Assembly (NCBI GenBank): GCA_963575745.1
Contig: CAUYUJ010003891.1
Location: forward strand, 422,693 to 486,692
Direction: 5' to 3'
DNA length: 64,000 bases
Origin: Prorocentrum cordatum
Lineage: Eukaryota; Sar; Dinophyceae; Prorocentrales; Prorocentraceae
The notes under the pieces are model-generated. The model saw nothing but the letters and a program-made list of their open reading frames with translations. It was not told the DNA's origin and did no database searches. Below, piece after piece: positions 49,141-60,689 of this stretch. Made by a program: the position numbers and the translations under genes. Position 1 is the stretch's first letter, and the number at the start of each line of letters is the position of its first letter.

Positions 49141-49739
49141 CGCCAGGCGCTGGTGGCATATGAATCCTCCGCGGGAGCTGCCATCCGCCCCCCCCCCCAG
49201 GGGGCCGTAGCCCCAGGGGCGGCGGGGCTTTCAAACTGGAGCGTGCGTCAAAGGAACACGAGGTCCTGCAGCCACCCAGGCGGGAGGGGAGGGAGCAGGG
49301 GGACCGACAACATGGCGACGACGAGGCCTGCGAACGGGGAGGTGGCAGCGTTTCGGTAAGCGTGGCCAGAGGCAGCGTGGGCTGCGGCAGAAGTGGCGCT
49401 GCGACGGAGTCGTCGGCGCGAGAGGTAGCGCGGCCGGGGGCCACGCTCGCCGGAGGTTGAACGGCGCAAGGGCCTCTCACCTCCTGTTCCGCCTGCGCCT
49501 CCTCCTCCTCCGCCGCCTCCTCCATCGGTTTCCTGCTCCGCCTCTCCTCCGCGACATCAGCATTTTCCTTCCCTCTCCTGAGCCCCCGAATCCCGCGACC
49601 ACCCCGAGGCGCCTGGGCCTGGTGTGGGCGTCGGCGGGTACAGGTTCGCCTGGCGGGGAGGTGCAGGAAAGCCAGAGTGAATCCAAAACGCAGCAACGAT
49701 GTTGCTAGAATCCCTCCCTCGAAGTTGCCTCTGTACAAG
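49141..49739. other. Unique GC-rich stretch with (CCTCCTCCG) patch
   Basis: Nothing recognised as a gene. A CCTCCTCCTCCGCC patch lies at 49,498-49,520. Confidence 0.35.
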
Positions 49740-50722
49740 CCCCGACTTACAATATCCACCCCACGCGACCTCAATTCTTGGGACCCCCATTGTGACAATT
49801 TCTGACCCGAAGCCTACCGACATCCCCCACCGCGCACCCACTTCGTCCTGGCACCCACACTCCACACGACTTCAAGTATTGGAACCACCCACACGATTAA
49901 CTATTTCTGGCCCGAAACTTACCGACACCCCCCACCGCGCCTCCACCACGTCCCGGCACCCCCACCCCATGCGAGCTGAATCCCTGGCAGCCCCACCCCA
50001 CTCGAGCTCAGTTCGTGGGACCCCCCAACACGACAACTTCGGGCCCGAACCTTACCGACATCCCCCAGCGCGCCCGCGCCACATACGACAATTTCGGGCC
50101 CGACAAATTCTGGCCCGAAACTGACCGACACCCCCCACCGCGCCCCCACCACGTCCCGGCACCCCCCCCACGCGACCTCAGTTCTCGGGACCGCCCAGAC
50201 GACCATTTCTGGCCCGAAACTTACCGACACCCCCCACCGCGCCCCCACCACGTTTCGGCACTGCCAACCCACGCGAGCCCAATTTTTGGGACCCCCCACG
50301 TGAAAAATTTTGGATCCGAAACTTACCAACACCCCCCACCGCGCCCCCACCACGTCCCGGCACCCCCACCCCACGCGACCTCAATTCTTGGAGCCCCCAG
50401 ACAATTTCTGGCCCGAAACTTACCGACACCCCCCACCGCGCTCCCATCAGGTCCCGGCATCCCCACCCCACGCGACATTCAGTTTTTGGGACCCCCCACA
50501 CGACGATTTCTGGTCTGAAACTTGCCGACACCCCCCATCGCGCCCCCACCACGTCCCGACACCCCCACCCCACGCGAGCTCAGTTCTTGGGACCCCCCGC
50601 AAGACAATTTCTGGCCCGAAACTGACCGACACCCCCCACCGCGCCTTCAACACGTTCCAACACCGCCAATCCACGCGAACTCAGTTCCTGGGATCCCCCA
50701 CATGATAGTTTCAGGTCTGATC
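49740..50722. repeat. ~100 bp minisatellite, left part (about 10 copies)
   Basis: Unit: CACCCCACGCGAGCTCAGTT, CTTGGGACCCCCCACACGAC, AATTTCTGGCCCGAAACTTA, CCGACACCCCCCACCGCGCC, CCCACCACGTCCCGGCACCC. The same unit, same orientation, continues at 54,500 beyond the foldback structure. Confidence 0.85.
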
Positions 50723-51544
50723 CAGGCCACCCGTCATGAATAAATGGCCCCCATTCCGCATATACCAGTCGCGCAAGGAATTAATCTGAATTAGTGGCTA
50801 GTCAGCACTTGCGATCCTCGATTAATTCGTCGCCTGAATGCATGGGGATATTGTGCAATTCAACAATTCAAGACTTCGCTCCCGAATTCTTGAATGCTCA
50901 CATTCGCGATATGTGGGTGTCAAAATGGACTGCCCCAGCGGCCCTGCACCTGAAGTCAGTCCGACACGGAAATATTACCCACTTGCGAATCAAATCAGCA
51001 CCAAGTGTTCATCTGAAGAAAATGAGGCTGACTTCTTGTGCAGTCGTTCATATGTTCGGCGACCGAGTATCGGGGATGGACAGACCCCCCTTTAGTAAAA
51101 CGTGGTTTGGTGAAAACGACCTGAGGCCCAAACCTGGCGGGCGCAAGCCTGGAAAATGATGTCCACGGCGCCCTCTCGAGAACCGAAAACGGACAATTCA
51201 CTAATCGACGTGTCACTGTTGGGGGTTCTGTCCACCCCCGAGAATAAACTGCGATCTCATGTCTTTACGCGATCAAAAAATAGTTCTCGAATTCTTCAAC
51301 TCCTGACAGCGCTATACTTCGATGTAGTCACGCCAGTGAGACATATGGGACTTGCAATGCAACATCTGTCGGATTGCCCAGCCCCCCCCCGTCGGCGACC
51401 GTTCAGGTTGCCACAGTGCTCCGCCGTTTCTCCTACTCCCTCGCCCACGCTTTTCCTGCCCTACGAGAGGGAGAAACGGGGAAGCACACGAGGCGGCTTG
51501 TCAGCCCTATAATCACGCTTGGCGCCCGCTTGCGACCGTCGATC

Positions 51545-51568
51545 TCCTCCTCCTCCTCCTCCTCCTCC

Positions 51569-51607
<39 letters not shown>

Positions 51608-51686
51608 ACATCAACATCATCATCATCATCATCATCAGCATCAGCATCAGCATCAGCATCAGCATCAGCATCAGCATCAGCATCAG

Positions 51687-51743
<57 letters not shown>

Positions 51744-51755
51744 GGCCCCCTCCTC
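51545..51755. repeat. (CTC)n/(ATC)n/(AGCATC)n tract in the left arm
   Basis: CTCCTCCTC followed by (ATC)n, AACATCAACATC, then (AGCATC)n and again (ATC)n. The matching place in the right arm (~53,885-53,920) has only a short AGGAGG run, so this expanded after the arms formed. Confidence 0.85.
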
Positions 51756-52399
51756 CTCCTCCTCCGCCCTCATACCTTGTCCTCCTCCTCCTCCCCTTTT
51801 TGATCCTCCTTCTCATCCTGATCTTCCTCGCCCTGATCCTTCTCATCTTGATGTTTCTCCTCATTCTGACTCTCAGAATCCTGATCATTGTCACCCAGAA
51901 TCGCTCCTCCTCACCATATTGATCCTCCTTATCCTGGGTCTCCTCCTCCTTATCCTGATCATCCTTCTTCTGGTCTTCCTCGTCATAATCATCCTGATCA
52001 TAATCATCCTGATCCTCATCCTTCTGGTCCTCATGATCCCCGTTCTCGTCATGATCGCCCCGCTGATCCGCCTCGCCATGATCCTCCTCATCCCGATTCT
52101 TCTCCTATGTTCCTGATCACCGCCGCCCTGATTCTCCTCCTCCTCCTCCTGGTCCTGATCCTGATGGTGCTCCTCCGCCTGGTCCTCCCCGACCCGATCC
52201 TGAGCCTCCCCATGTTCCTCATCATCCCCCTCCTAGTCCTGGAACTGATCCTCCTGGCCCTCCTTGTCCCGATCCTTCTCGTCCTGGTCCTCCTCGCCCT
52301 CATCCTCATCCTCCTCGTCCTCCTCAGCCTGATCCGCATCGCCCACTTGATCCTCGCTCCGACTGCCATGCGCTCAGGGCCCCGCGGCCGATTTCGGGA

Positions 52400-52575
52400 G
52401 AGGGGGAGGAGAGGAGGAGGGGAGGGGAGGGGGAGTCGGGAGTGCAATGGAGGGGAGGGGAACGGTGGCGAGGGTAGGTGAGCGTAGGGAAGGGGAGGGG
52501 AGGGGAGGCGAGGAGAGAGGAGGCAGGGGAGAAGAGGGGTCAGGGGCAGCAGAGGGGGAGCGGCGGGGAGGGGCG
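52400..52575. repeat. GGGAGGGG purine tract (left arm, inner part)
   Basis: GAGGGGAGGGGAGGCGAGG-type sequence; the complementary pyrimidine tract (CCCCTCCCCT) lies at 53,020-53,160 in the right arm. Confidence 0.7.
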
Positions 52576-54494
52576 GCAAGCACTCGCCTGCCCAGATTCT
52601 CCACTCTGGGGCCTCCCGTCGGTCAGGACCACCTTTGGGCCCCCCAGGATAGCCCTGAAGGGCACCGCGTCGCCCCCGACCGACCTTGTCCCTTGGTCCA
52701 GCCTGCCGCCGCCCTTCACTTGCGATTCCCCTCGCCCGCCCCCTGTCCGACATCAGCTTCTCGATGTTTCCTCGAAGTTTGAAACAGCTTAGAAACAACG
52801 CATGATGTGGATTCTCAGACTCATTAAATCGGGTTTTTCTGTTCTCGGATGTGCCCCCCCCGCCCCCCGATCACCCCCAGCTCGGCCCCCCGCCCCCCAA
52901 GCCTCTGCCTCGGGGCCGCCCGCAGCCCTCCAGGGCTGTCTTGGGGGCACGAGATTACCCTCACGCGGCCCCAAGAATGGAGCATCTGGGCAACCTCACC
53001 GAGTGCCTGCAGCCCCTCCCCGCCGCCTCCGTTCCGCTACCCTCCCCTCCCCTGCCTCCCCTCCCCTCCCCTACGCCCGCCTCCTCTCTCCACCTTTCCC
53101 CTCGCTTCGATTGCGCTCCCCTATCCCCTCCCCTCCCCCTCTCCTCCGCCTCCCCAATTCGGCTCCGGAACCCTGAGCGCCTGGTAATCAGAATGAGGAT
53201 CAAGCGGAGAATCAGGATCAGGAAGACGATGATAAAGGTGAGGAGGATCAGGAGGATGAGGATGAGGAGGGTCAGGGCGAGGAGGGCAAGGAGGATTAGG
53301 ACCAGGACGAGGATGATCAGGATGATGAGCAATGGAAGGATCATGATCAGAAGCGGAAGGACCAGGAGGAAGATCATCAGCGGGATCAGGACCAGGAAAA
53401 TGAGGGTGATGAGGAGGGCCAGAATGATAGGGATCAGAATGATGAGAAGGAGGATCAGGATGACGATCGGGATTTGGAATGCCATGGTGAGGCGGATCAG
53501 GGGGACGGTCGGGATGAGGAGGATCAGGACGAGGAAGGTCAGGATAATGAGAAGGAGGATCAGGATGAAGATGATCAGGATGATTATGACGATGATGATG
53601 CTGATGATGATGCTGATGATGATGAGGAGGATCAGAAGGGGGGAGGAGGAGGGGGATCAGGACCAAGAGGAGGAGGATCAGGATCAGCAGGCTCAGGATG
53701 ATGAGGATCAAGATGATGAGGTGGGAATCATGATAATTAACGAGGACCAGGATGATGAAGATCGGGGTAAGGAGGAACATCCAGGTGAAAGAGATCGGGG
53801 CAAATAGTATCGGGATGAGAGTGAGGAGGATCAGAAAGAGAAGGATGAGGAGGACAGGGCATGAGGGCGGAGGAGGACGGCCAGGAGGAGGAGGAGGAAA
53901 GAGGAGGAGGAAGAGAAGGACTGTCGCAAGCGGGCGCCAAGCATCGTAATACGTCCTGCAAGCCTCCTCGTGTACCCCCGCCCTTCTCCCCTTCGCAGAG
54001 GAGGAAGAGCTGGGCGAAGGAGCAGGAGAAACGACGGAACTCTATGGCAACCCTAAAGGTCGCCGACGGGGGGCGGAGCAAGCCAACAGATGTTGCATTG
54101 TTCCCACCGACGTGACTACACCAAACTATCGCGAGTTCACGAAGTTAAAAGTTCGGGGTCGAATTCTCAGCTTGTGCAAGAAACTGAGATCGCAGTGGAT
54201 CTGGTAGCCAACTAGATGGACGATGCCGCACTGGGCTTGAATTCATTCAGATGAATATGGGCTCCTGGTTCTTTCGCAAGTGGGCCATGCACTCGCGACG
54301 GAAATCCTGAAGGTGCAGGACCGCTCGCCCCTCTCACCCTGCCACCCAAGTATCACGAATTAAAGGATTCAAGAATTCGGGCGCGAAGTCTGGAATGGTT
54401 GAATGACATGATATGGCCATTTACTCGGGCGACGGATCAATCGAGGATCTGAAGAGCTGATTAGCAATAAATTCAAATTAATTCCTTGCGCGAC

Positions 54495-55215
54495 AAAATC
54501 ACGTGAGCTCAGTTCTCGGGACCCCCCCGCGACAATTTTTAACCCGAAACTTACCGAAACCCCTCATCGCGCCCCCACCACGTCCCAGCAACCCCACCCC
54601 ACGCGAACTCAACTCTTCGGAACCCCCACAATGTCTGGTCCGAAGCGTGCCAACCCCCCCCCACCGCTCCCCCACCGCGCCCCGGCACCCCCACCCCACG
54701 CGACCTCAATTCTTGGGGCCTCCCACGCGACAACTTCGGGCCCGAAACTTACCGACGCCCCCCACCGCGCCCCCACCACGCCCTGGCACCCCGACCCCAC
54801 GCGGCCTCTGTTCTTGGGCCCCCCCCACACGACAACTTCGGGCCCGAACCTTACCGACATTCCCCAGCGTTCACCCACCACGTCCCGGCACCCCCGCCCC
54901 ACACCCCACACCACCCCAATTCTTGGGACCCCCCACGCGACCATTTCTGGCCCGAAACTTACCGACACCCCCGCCACGCCTCCACCACGTTCCGGCACCC
55001 CCACCCCGCGCCAGCTCAGTTCTGGGGGCCCCCGCAGGACAACCCCGAAACTTACCGACACCCCCACCGCGACCCCACCACGCCCCGGCACCCCCACCCC
55101 ACGCGAGCTCAATCCTTGGGATTCCCCACACGACAACTTCGGGCCCGAAACTTACCGACCCCCCCACCGCGCCCCCACCGCGCCCCGGCACCCCGACCCC
55201 GCGCGAGCCACGTGG
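54495..55215. repeat. ~100 bp minisatellite, right part (about 7 copies)
   Basis: Resumes with CACGTGAGCTCAGTTCTCGG and continues the unit of the left part in the same orientation, to CGCCCCGGCACCCCGACCCC. Confidence 0.85.
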
Positions 55216-55413
55216 ACGTCGGTCCCCAGGGGTCTATTCCTCCTGGGGAGGGGTAGATACCGATGCAGCTGCCCTCGCCTCGCTTTCGCCTCGTGGATGC
55301 GGCGCAATGGTCAGCCACCTTGTCCCCGGGCACGCAGGAGCGAGATGAAGCCGCCCCTCTTCTGCCGCAGATGCTCGTCAAGTTTTAACGGCAACAACCA
55401 TTTCTTCCCTTTC

Positions 55414-55677
55414 TTAAGCAGATTCTGTTAGGTTGGGAACAAATCCCTTCTCGCATGGTTCGTTGACTGCAGATGTTCCAGCTCGTCTGGGGTCGGCGGC
55501 AGCCTTTGGATTAAACCTGAAAGTGCGAGGCAAAGCAATCGTCGGACGAGCGTCCTGACGGGCGCGCTCGCGGCACTCGCTGCCCGAGCAATCGTGCAAA
55601 ATCCACCGGAAGATGTATCCATCCACGCCCCCGGCTCGCAGGGCTCGCATGAACTTCCGACTGCTGGGGGGCCCCAC
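55414..55677 (-). pseudogene. Copia-like integrase zinc-binding region, fragment
   Basis: The minus-strand frame reads PSSRKFMRALRAGGVDGYIF, RWILHDCSGSECRERARQDA, then IALPRTFRFN. In dinoflagellate Copia-type polyproteins a 'HPS...F.RLLR.GGA', 'C..C' and 'LPR...FN' series precedes the integrase catalytic core. Here the pair is CSGSEC and the Asp-containing core that should follow is absent: after FN the sequence is out of frame and then meets the minisatellite. It belongs with the segments up to 62,157. Confidence 0.45.
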
Positions 55678-55990
55678 GTGGATGCGCGGACGATGAGCCA
55701 GACGCTCCTCAGACTCGGGAATCTCGGGATCTGGCTCTTGTTTCTCGGGAACCCTGGGGGGCGAGTCTCGGCCTCATCGCCGGAATCGTCGCCCCCCTCA
55801 GCTCCGCGCAGCTCGCCCTCCCTGCCGGCTTCCACCTCGGCGCAGCCCATCGCTGGAGAGGCGCCCCCAGGATGCGAAGATTCCAGGGCCGTGCCGATCG
55901 AGCCTGACCTAGTCCAACACGCACCTACCGCTCGGGCCATTGACCTGACGAGCTGGGGTTGCACGCTCTAGCATTGGCCGATCGCCTGTT

Positions 55991-56490
55991 CTACAATGTG
56001 GCGGGTCGATGTCCGCCTGGGCATGCCTTTGTCTCCAGCGCCCTGGCCAGGCGAAGGAGGCTGGCACGCAGTCTGGCAGGCTTCTCGCTCAGACCTGCTG
56101 GGGGAACGCTCAGCCCGAAGCGCGCATATCGACTCGAATCATCTCCACTCCTGGCGCGCCCGACGGCGCGAACCATCTCGGCGTTCCAGGACGAGGCGAA
56201 GAGAGGGTGGTCGAAGAGAAACAAGCGACCAGCCCTCACCTGAAAAAAGGGCCACTTGCATGCGCAACTCCAGATCTCTAAGGCTGGCCTGGGCCACCTG
56301 ACTCCACTTCGCTGGATCTCGTTCGTTTTGGTTGATGTAGTTGATATGGAAAGGGCCCAGCACTCGGAACTGAAAACTACGGGCATCGGTTATCTGCCAT
56401 GCCACATCCTGTCGACATCGGCCCTGCATCTCGGGCCCCAGCCTTCCTGCATATCGAATCCGACCGCTGGCACCGCAAGGGGGCCCCATC
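55991..56490 (-). pseudogene. Copia-like polyprotein, region upstream of integrase, fragment
   Basis: Two overlapping frames together read ITDARSFQFRVLGPFHINYI, DPAKWSQVAQASLRDLELRM, then FFQVRAGRLFLFDHPLFASS, WNAEMVRAVGRARSGDD, ARFGLSVPPAGLSEKPARLR and KACPGGHRPATL. The layout 'AGR.FL.EHP..A.SW....V......C.FG......KP......C.G.H.H' is, from memory, a hallmark block of dinoflagellate Copia-type polyproteins. A frame shift falls near 56,250 (CTGAAAAAAGGGC), and the expected Cys before FG is Arg. Confidence 0.5.
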
Positions 56491-56862
56491 TCTCGGGCTG
56501 CCTCGGTAACTCTACTTAGCTGTCGAAAACGCCCCCGCGATGGCGGCGCGAGACCCAGCCGACTTCGCCAGACTGGGGGCCGGAACGCGACTCCCAGACC
56601 TGGGGGGGTGATCGCGAGACCTCATCGCCGCATCTCCTCGAGAAGTGAACATTTCCCGATCGTCGTTGAAGAAATCTCCGTGGATCCACTCTCCTACAGC
56701 CCCTGGCAGGGACTCGGGACTCGGACTTGACTCCTCACTGGACGCGCGCACTGGCGCGGGGCGGCTGCTCCAGCCGCCGCGCGGAGGCGGCGACGCCCAA
56801 TGTGGCGCTCGACCGCTAGCGGGGCAGCGCAGGTCTGCGCGCGCGCGAGTCGCGTGGCCCAG

Positions 56863-57758
56863 TCAGCTCTGGATCCTCGCCAGGAGCGGCAGCTCCCTGG
56901 ACTGCGGGCGCTGGCTGTCCGTGGGCAGCTGGCCCAATGGAAGGCCACCAGTCCAAGGGTCTCCTCCAGCGTCCGCGGGAGGGGCCGAAGGCGCGATGCC
57001 CGCGTTCGCCAGGGCCCCCGTGGCGCACCGCTGCTGCCGCGCCACCCGGGGGATGGGATCCTGGAATCCGAAGTGCATCTGGCTCGGGGCGTTGGAGTGG
57101 GTGGTCAGCGCTGTCCCCAACGAATCTCCAAGGATCTGCATCTGCTCGTCGAGGCTCTCCGCCGAGGTCGTCGGGTGCGTCGCGGCGTCGGTCGGCGCCT
57201 TCCTCTGAGTCAAGGTGATCTGCTCCTGGGCGGAGAGCATCCCGTCGGATCCGATGGCCGCCAGGACTTGCTGCGACTGCCTCGCTGCCTCCGTCGCCTG
57301 GTGGGCTGCTTCCCGGGTCGCCGAGCGCTGCGCCCCAGCGGGCGAGCTGCCGGGGCCGCCCTCCTGGTCCTGCGGAGGCTCGGGCGCTGCGGCCTAGGAC
57401 TGTCGAGCTCGGCATTCGGAATTGGCGCAGGACTCCCGACCCGCACTGGCTGCCGCGCCACTTCACCGAGGGGCGCGCGCACGTCGGGTCGCCCCGCGGG
57501 GCTGCCTGGCGTTGAGACTTCGGAGGTGGCTTCGCCGTAGGCTTCAGCTTCGGCGGTGGCTTCTTCATCGGGCACTGCGGCCAGCCCAGTGGGCGGGTGC
57601 TTCCCCGCCGCCTGCTGGACTGCGGCCGCCGCCAACGCTGCCTGTAGAGCCTCGGCAGCCACGGCCGCCTCTGCCCGTCGCGCGGCCAGCCCCGACTCGA
57701 CCGTTGCCTGAACGCCCATTGCCACGGCCATCGGCCACCACCGCGCCAAGCGCATCAC
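56863..57758 (-). pseudogene. Linker region of the Copia-like element, low complexity
   Basis: Minus-strand frames read SGLAARRAEAAVAAEALQAA and LAAVPDEEATAEAEAYGEAT (57,758-57,210), then MLSAQEQITLTQRKAPTDAA, ESLDEQMQILGDSLGTALTT and MHFGFQDPIPRVARQQRCAT (57,240-56,863). Helical and Ala/Pro-rich, coding-like in composition, located between protease and integrase parts. No domain assigned. Frames change near 57,230. Confidence 0.35.
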
Positions 57759-57941
57759 CTGACTGCTGCCCCCTCTGCCGAGGGAGGGGAACGTGGAACA
57801 TGGAATGAGACTCCTCTGGGAGGTCCGCGAAGCGATTCGAGCCGATGGCTACGGATCGAGCGCTGGCCGACAGCTCGGTTCCAGGCTGGGTGCGACTGCC
57901 GCCCCTTGGTCGTGGCCATCCGCCCCCGATAGTGGTTCGCC

Positions 57942-58240
57942 TTAGCGTGTCTGCGATCGCTCGGTCGGCGCTGCCTGAGTCGCGATAGGTTCGGCGGCCA
58001 TCGATCGATTCGAAGCGAAGCCCGCGGGGCGCAGAGGCCGCGTCTGGGCCCTGGCCGACGAGGCCAATAGCTCCTCGACCCAGCGAAACTGCTGGACCCA
58101 GCAGTCGTCGTTCCCGGCAGTGCCCACGACCACCCAAATCCGCCGACCCTGTCGGCGTGTGTGAGGGGCTTTTCCGTTCGAGCCGTCATCTCCGTCATTC
58201 TTTGTACTCGTCGTCTCTGTCCTTCCCTTTCCCTGGGAGA
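57942..58240 (-). pseudogene. Coding-like fragment next to the 150 bp array
   Basis: The minus-strand frame reads GRRIWVVVGTAGNDDCWVQQ, FRWVEELLASSARAQTRPLR and FASNRSMAAEPIATQ, ending near 57,942; an overlapping frame (RFESIDGRRTYRDSGSADRA) is also protein-like. Its 5' side runs directly into the tandem repeat, suggesting that the array interrupts a coding region. Confidence 0.35.
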
Positions 58241-59885
58241 CCTCTTCCCCTGGGCTCCAGCCAAGCCGACCTTGAGCAACCTCGTAATTGAGTCGAAGGG
58301 AAGCCCCTTCCCTTTGATCCCTCCCCCGCCGGGAGGGGGGGGGGGGTGTCGACCCCCCCCCCGGGTCAGATACGACGCCCCCCCCTGGGACTCCTCTTCC
58401 CCTGGGCTCCAGCCAAGCCGACCTTGAGCAACCTCGTAATTGAGTCGAAGGGAAGCCCCTTCCCTTTGATCCCTCCCCCGCCGGGAGGGGGGGGGGGGTG
58501 TCGACCCCCCCCCCGACGCCCCCCCCTGGGCTCCTCTTCCCCTGGGCTCCAGCCAAGCCGACCTTGAGCAACCTCGTAATTGAGTCGAAGGGAAGCCCCT
58601 TCCCCAAGGGACCCTGGGACTCCTCTTCCCCTGGGCTCCAGCCAAGCCGACCTTGAGCAACCTCGTAATTGAGTCGAAGGGAAGCCCCTTCCCTTTGATC
58701 CCTCCCCCGCCGGGAGGGGGGGGGGGTGTCGACCCCCCCCCCGGGTCAGATACGACGCCCCCCCCTGGGACTCCTCTTCCCCTGGGCTCCAGCCAAGCCG
58801 ACCTTGAGCAACCTCGTAATTGAGTCGAAGGGAAGCCCCTTCCCTTTGATCCCTCCCCCGCCGGGAGGGGGGGGGGGTAGCGACCCCCCCCCCGGGTCAG
58901 ATACGACGCCCCCCCCTGGGACTCCTCTTCCCCTGGGCTCCAGCCAAGCCGACCTTGAGCAACCCCTGGGCTCCAGCCAAGCCGACCTTGAGCAACCTCG
59001 TAATTGAGTCGAAGGGAAGCCCCTTCCCTTTGATCCCTCCCCCGCCGGGAGGGGGGGGGGGGGTGTCGACCCCCCCCCCCCGGGTCAGATACGACGCCCC
59101 CCCCTGGGACTCCTCTTCCCCTGGGCTCCAGCCAAGCCGACCTTGAGCAACCTCGTAATTGAGTCGAAGGGAAGCCCCTTCCCTTTGATCCCTCCCCCGC
59201 CGGGAGGGGGGGGGGGGGTCGACCCCCCCCCCGGGTCAGATACGACGCCCCCCCCTGGGACTCCTCTTCCCCTGGGCTCCAGCCAAGCCGACCTTGAGCA
59301 ACCTCGTAATTGAGTCGAAGGGAAGCCCCTTCCCTTTGATCCCTCCCCCGCCGGGAGGGGGGGGGGGTAGCGACCCCCCCCCCGGGTCAGATACGACGCC
59401 CCCCCCTGGGACTCCTCTTCCCCTGGGCTCCAGCCAAGCCGACCTTGAGCAACCTCGTAATTGAGTCGAAGGGAAGCCCCTTCCCTTTGATCCCTCCCCC
59501 GCCGGGAGGGGGGGGGGGTCGACCCCCCCCCCGGGTCAGATCGGACTCCTCTTCCCCTGGGCTCCAGCCAAGCCGACCTTGAGCAACCTCTCGAAGGGAA
59601 GCCCCTTCCCTTTGATCCCTCCCCCGCCGGGAGGGGGGGGGTAGCGACCCCCCCCCGGGTCAGATACGACGCCCCCCCCTGGGACTCCTCTTCCCCTGGG
59701 CTCCAGCCAAGCCGACCTTGAGCAACCTCGTAATTGAGTCGAAGGGAAGCCCCTTCCCTTTGATCCCTCCCCCGCCGGGAGGGGGGGGGGGTAGCGACCC
59801 CCCCCCCGGGTCAGATACGACGCCCCCCCCTGGGACTCCTCTTCCCCTGGGCTCCAGCCAAGCCGACCTTGAGCAACCTCGTAAT
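58239..59885. repeat. ~150 bp tandem repeat with long G/C runs, about 11 copies
   Basis: Unit: GGGACTCCTCTTCCCCTGGG, CTCCAGCCAAGCCGACCTTG, AGCAACCTCGTAATTGAGTC, GAAGGGAAGCCCCTTCCCTT, TGATCCCTCCCCCGCCGGGA, then 9-13 G, GTCGACC or TAGCGACC, 8-10 C, GGGTCAGATACGACGC. CCCTCCCCCGCCGGGAGGGG can form a stem, as can GAAGGGAAGCCCCTTCCCTT. Some copies are truncated (58,580-58,615; 58,955-58,995; 59,540-59,595). Confidence 0.9.
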
Positions 59886-60026
59886 CTCTTGCTGCGCATT
59901 GCGAACAGGGTCGGCGGCGCCGGCCGTCAGGCCTTCGCAATCCAAGATCTCCAGATAGTAAGTAGCTCGAAGTCGGAAGCCCTGCCATCCAACTAGCGCG
60001 ATGATGATCAGGATGCTGATGTACAT
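59885..60026 (-). CDS. Short membrane-anchor-like exon or fragment
   Basis: From ATG 60,026: MYISILIIIALVGWQGFRLR, ATYYLEILDCEGLTAGAADP and VRNAQQEI, then directly into the tandem repeat. The first ~14 residues could form a membrane segment. It lies downstream of the protease-like part, on the same strand. Possibly a host exon whose following intron has filled with repeats, or part of the retroelement. Confidence 0.35.
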
Positions 60027-60146
60027 GGCGACATCTGTACGTCTCCGCTCTCGTCAATCTGGCCGGCGCCTGAGAAAACGCGCTGACAATAATCCCCCGT
60101 CAGAAATGGGCACCGCTCGAGCGACGTGGCGGGAAGGGGTGGGCCC

Positions 60147-60590
60147 TCAGCTCGCGGGGCCCACGACTGCTGCCGGCCGATGGCCGGCTGGGAGACGGCG
60201 CATCTGGATAGTCGCTCCCGATCGACTGCTCGACGCCTCGTTGGAAGGCAGGTACACGATGCATCCCGGGCGGCCCACCTGCGCCGCGATCAGGATGCGT
60301 GGCGCGTCTTCGAGAAGGACAATAGTCTCCGCGACCCCGAACGCACCGCCGAGGCCCAGCAGAAAAAGGGCAGCGGCGATGGGGCGCGCGTCGCCGCCCG
60401 CGCCGCGCGCCCGGCAACGCTGCGCACCTGGCGCCGCCACGTAGGTCAAACCGTGCTTGGCCAGCGAGCGGGTGGCCAGGTTCAACGACCTCAGACCCAA
60501 CCAGGTCGCCGCCAGCCCCTGGGCCCGCCAACGCCGTAGCAGGGCCAGTAGCGACGAGAGACACAGCGCTCTCCGCGTCGATCTCCTGCT
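60147..60590 (-). pseudogene. Retroelement protease-like domain, degenerate
   Basis: One frame carries SLVATGPATALAG near 60,560, where an active retropepsin-like protease has V-D-T-G-A; the catalytic Asp is replaced by Ala. A second frame (60,500-60,147) continues the fold: HGLTYVAAPGAQRCRARGAG, ALFLLGLGGAFGVAETIVLL and EDAPRILIAAQVGRPGCIVY, matching the 'GIGG....G....P.G..G..G...V.V...D.P.L' pattern of dinoflagellate retroelement proteases. The change of frame and lost Asp mean it is inactive. Confidence 0.45.
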
Positions 60591-60689
60591 TCACCGGTCG
60601 GAGGCACTGAAATTGCTGACCTGGGATCGCCCCCAACGCGCACCCGGAAAACGTGTAAGCGACCCGCCCCGCCCGCGCGGTCAGAGCGG

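Larger units (their letters stand above)
50768..54494. mobile_element. 3.7 kb foldback structure: two long inverted arms
   Basis: Left terminus GTCGCGCAAGGAATTAATCT; the right terminus is its complement (AATTAATTCCTTGCGCGAC, 54,476-54,494). Matching pairs continue inward in inverted order: CCGAATTCTTGAATGC at 50,881 with the complement near 54,372; ATGTAGTCACGCCAGTG near 51,322 with GTAGTCACGTCGGTGG near 54,110; CACACGAGGCGGCTTG and GGCGCCCGCTTGCGAC with partners near 53,970 and 53,930; TGATCCTC-rich tracts; and CTGCCCAGATTCTCCACTCT near 52,592 with TGCCCAGATGCTCCATTCTT near 52,990. The dyad centre is ~52,795. The arms are diverged and differ in length through microsatellites. No transposase ORF. 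Confidence 0.75.

Noticed and set aside
51513-51803. Poly-His, poly-Ser or poly-Met ORFs
   Set aside because: By-products of the (ATC)n/(AGCATC)n tract.
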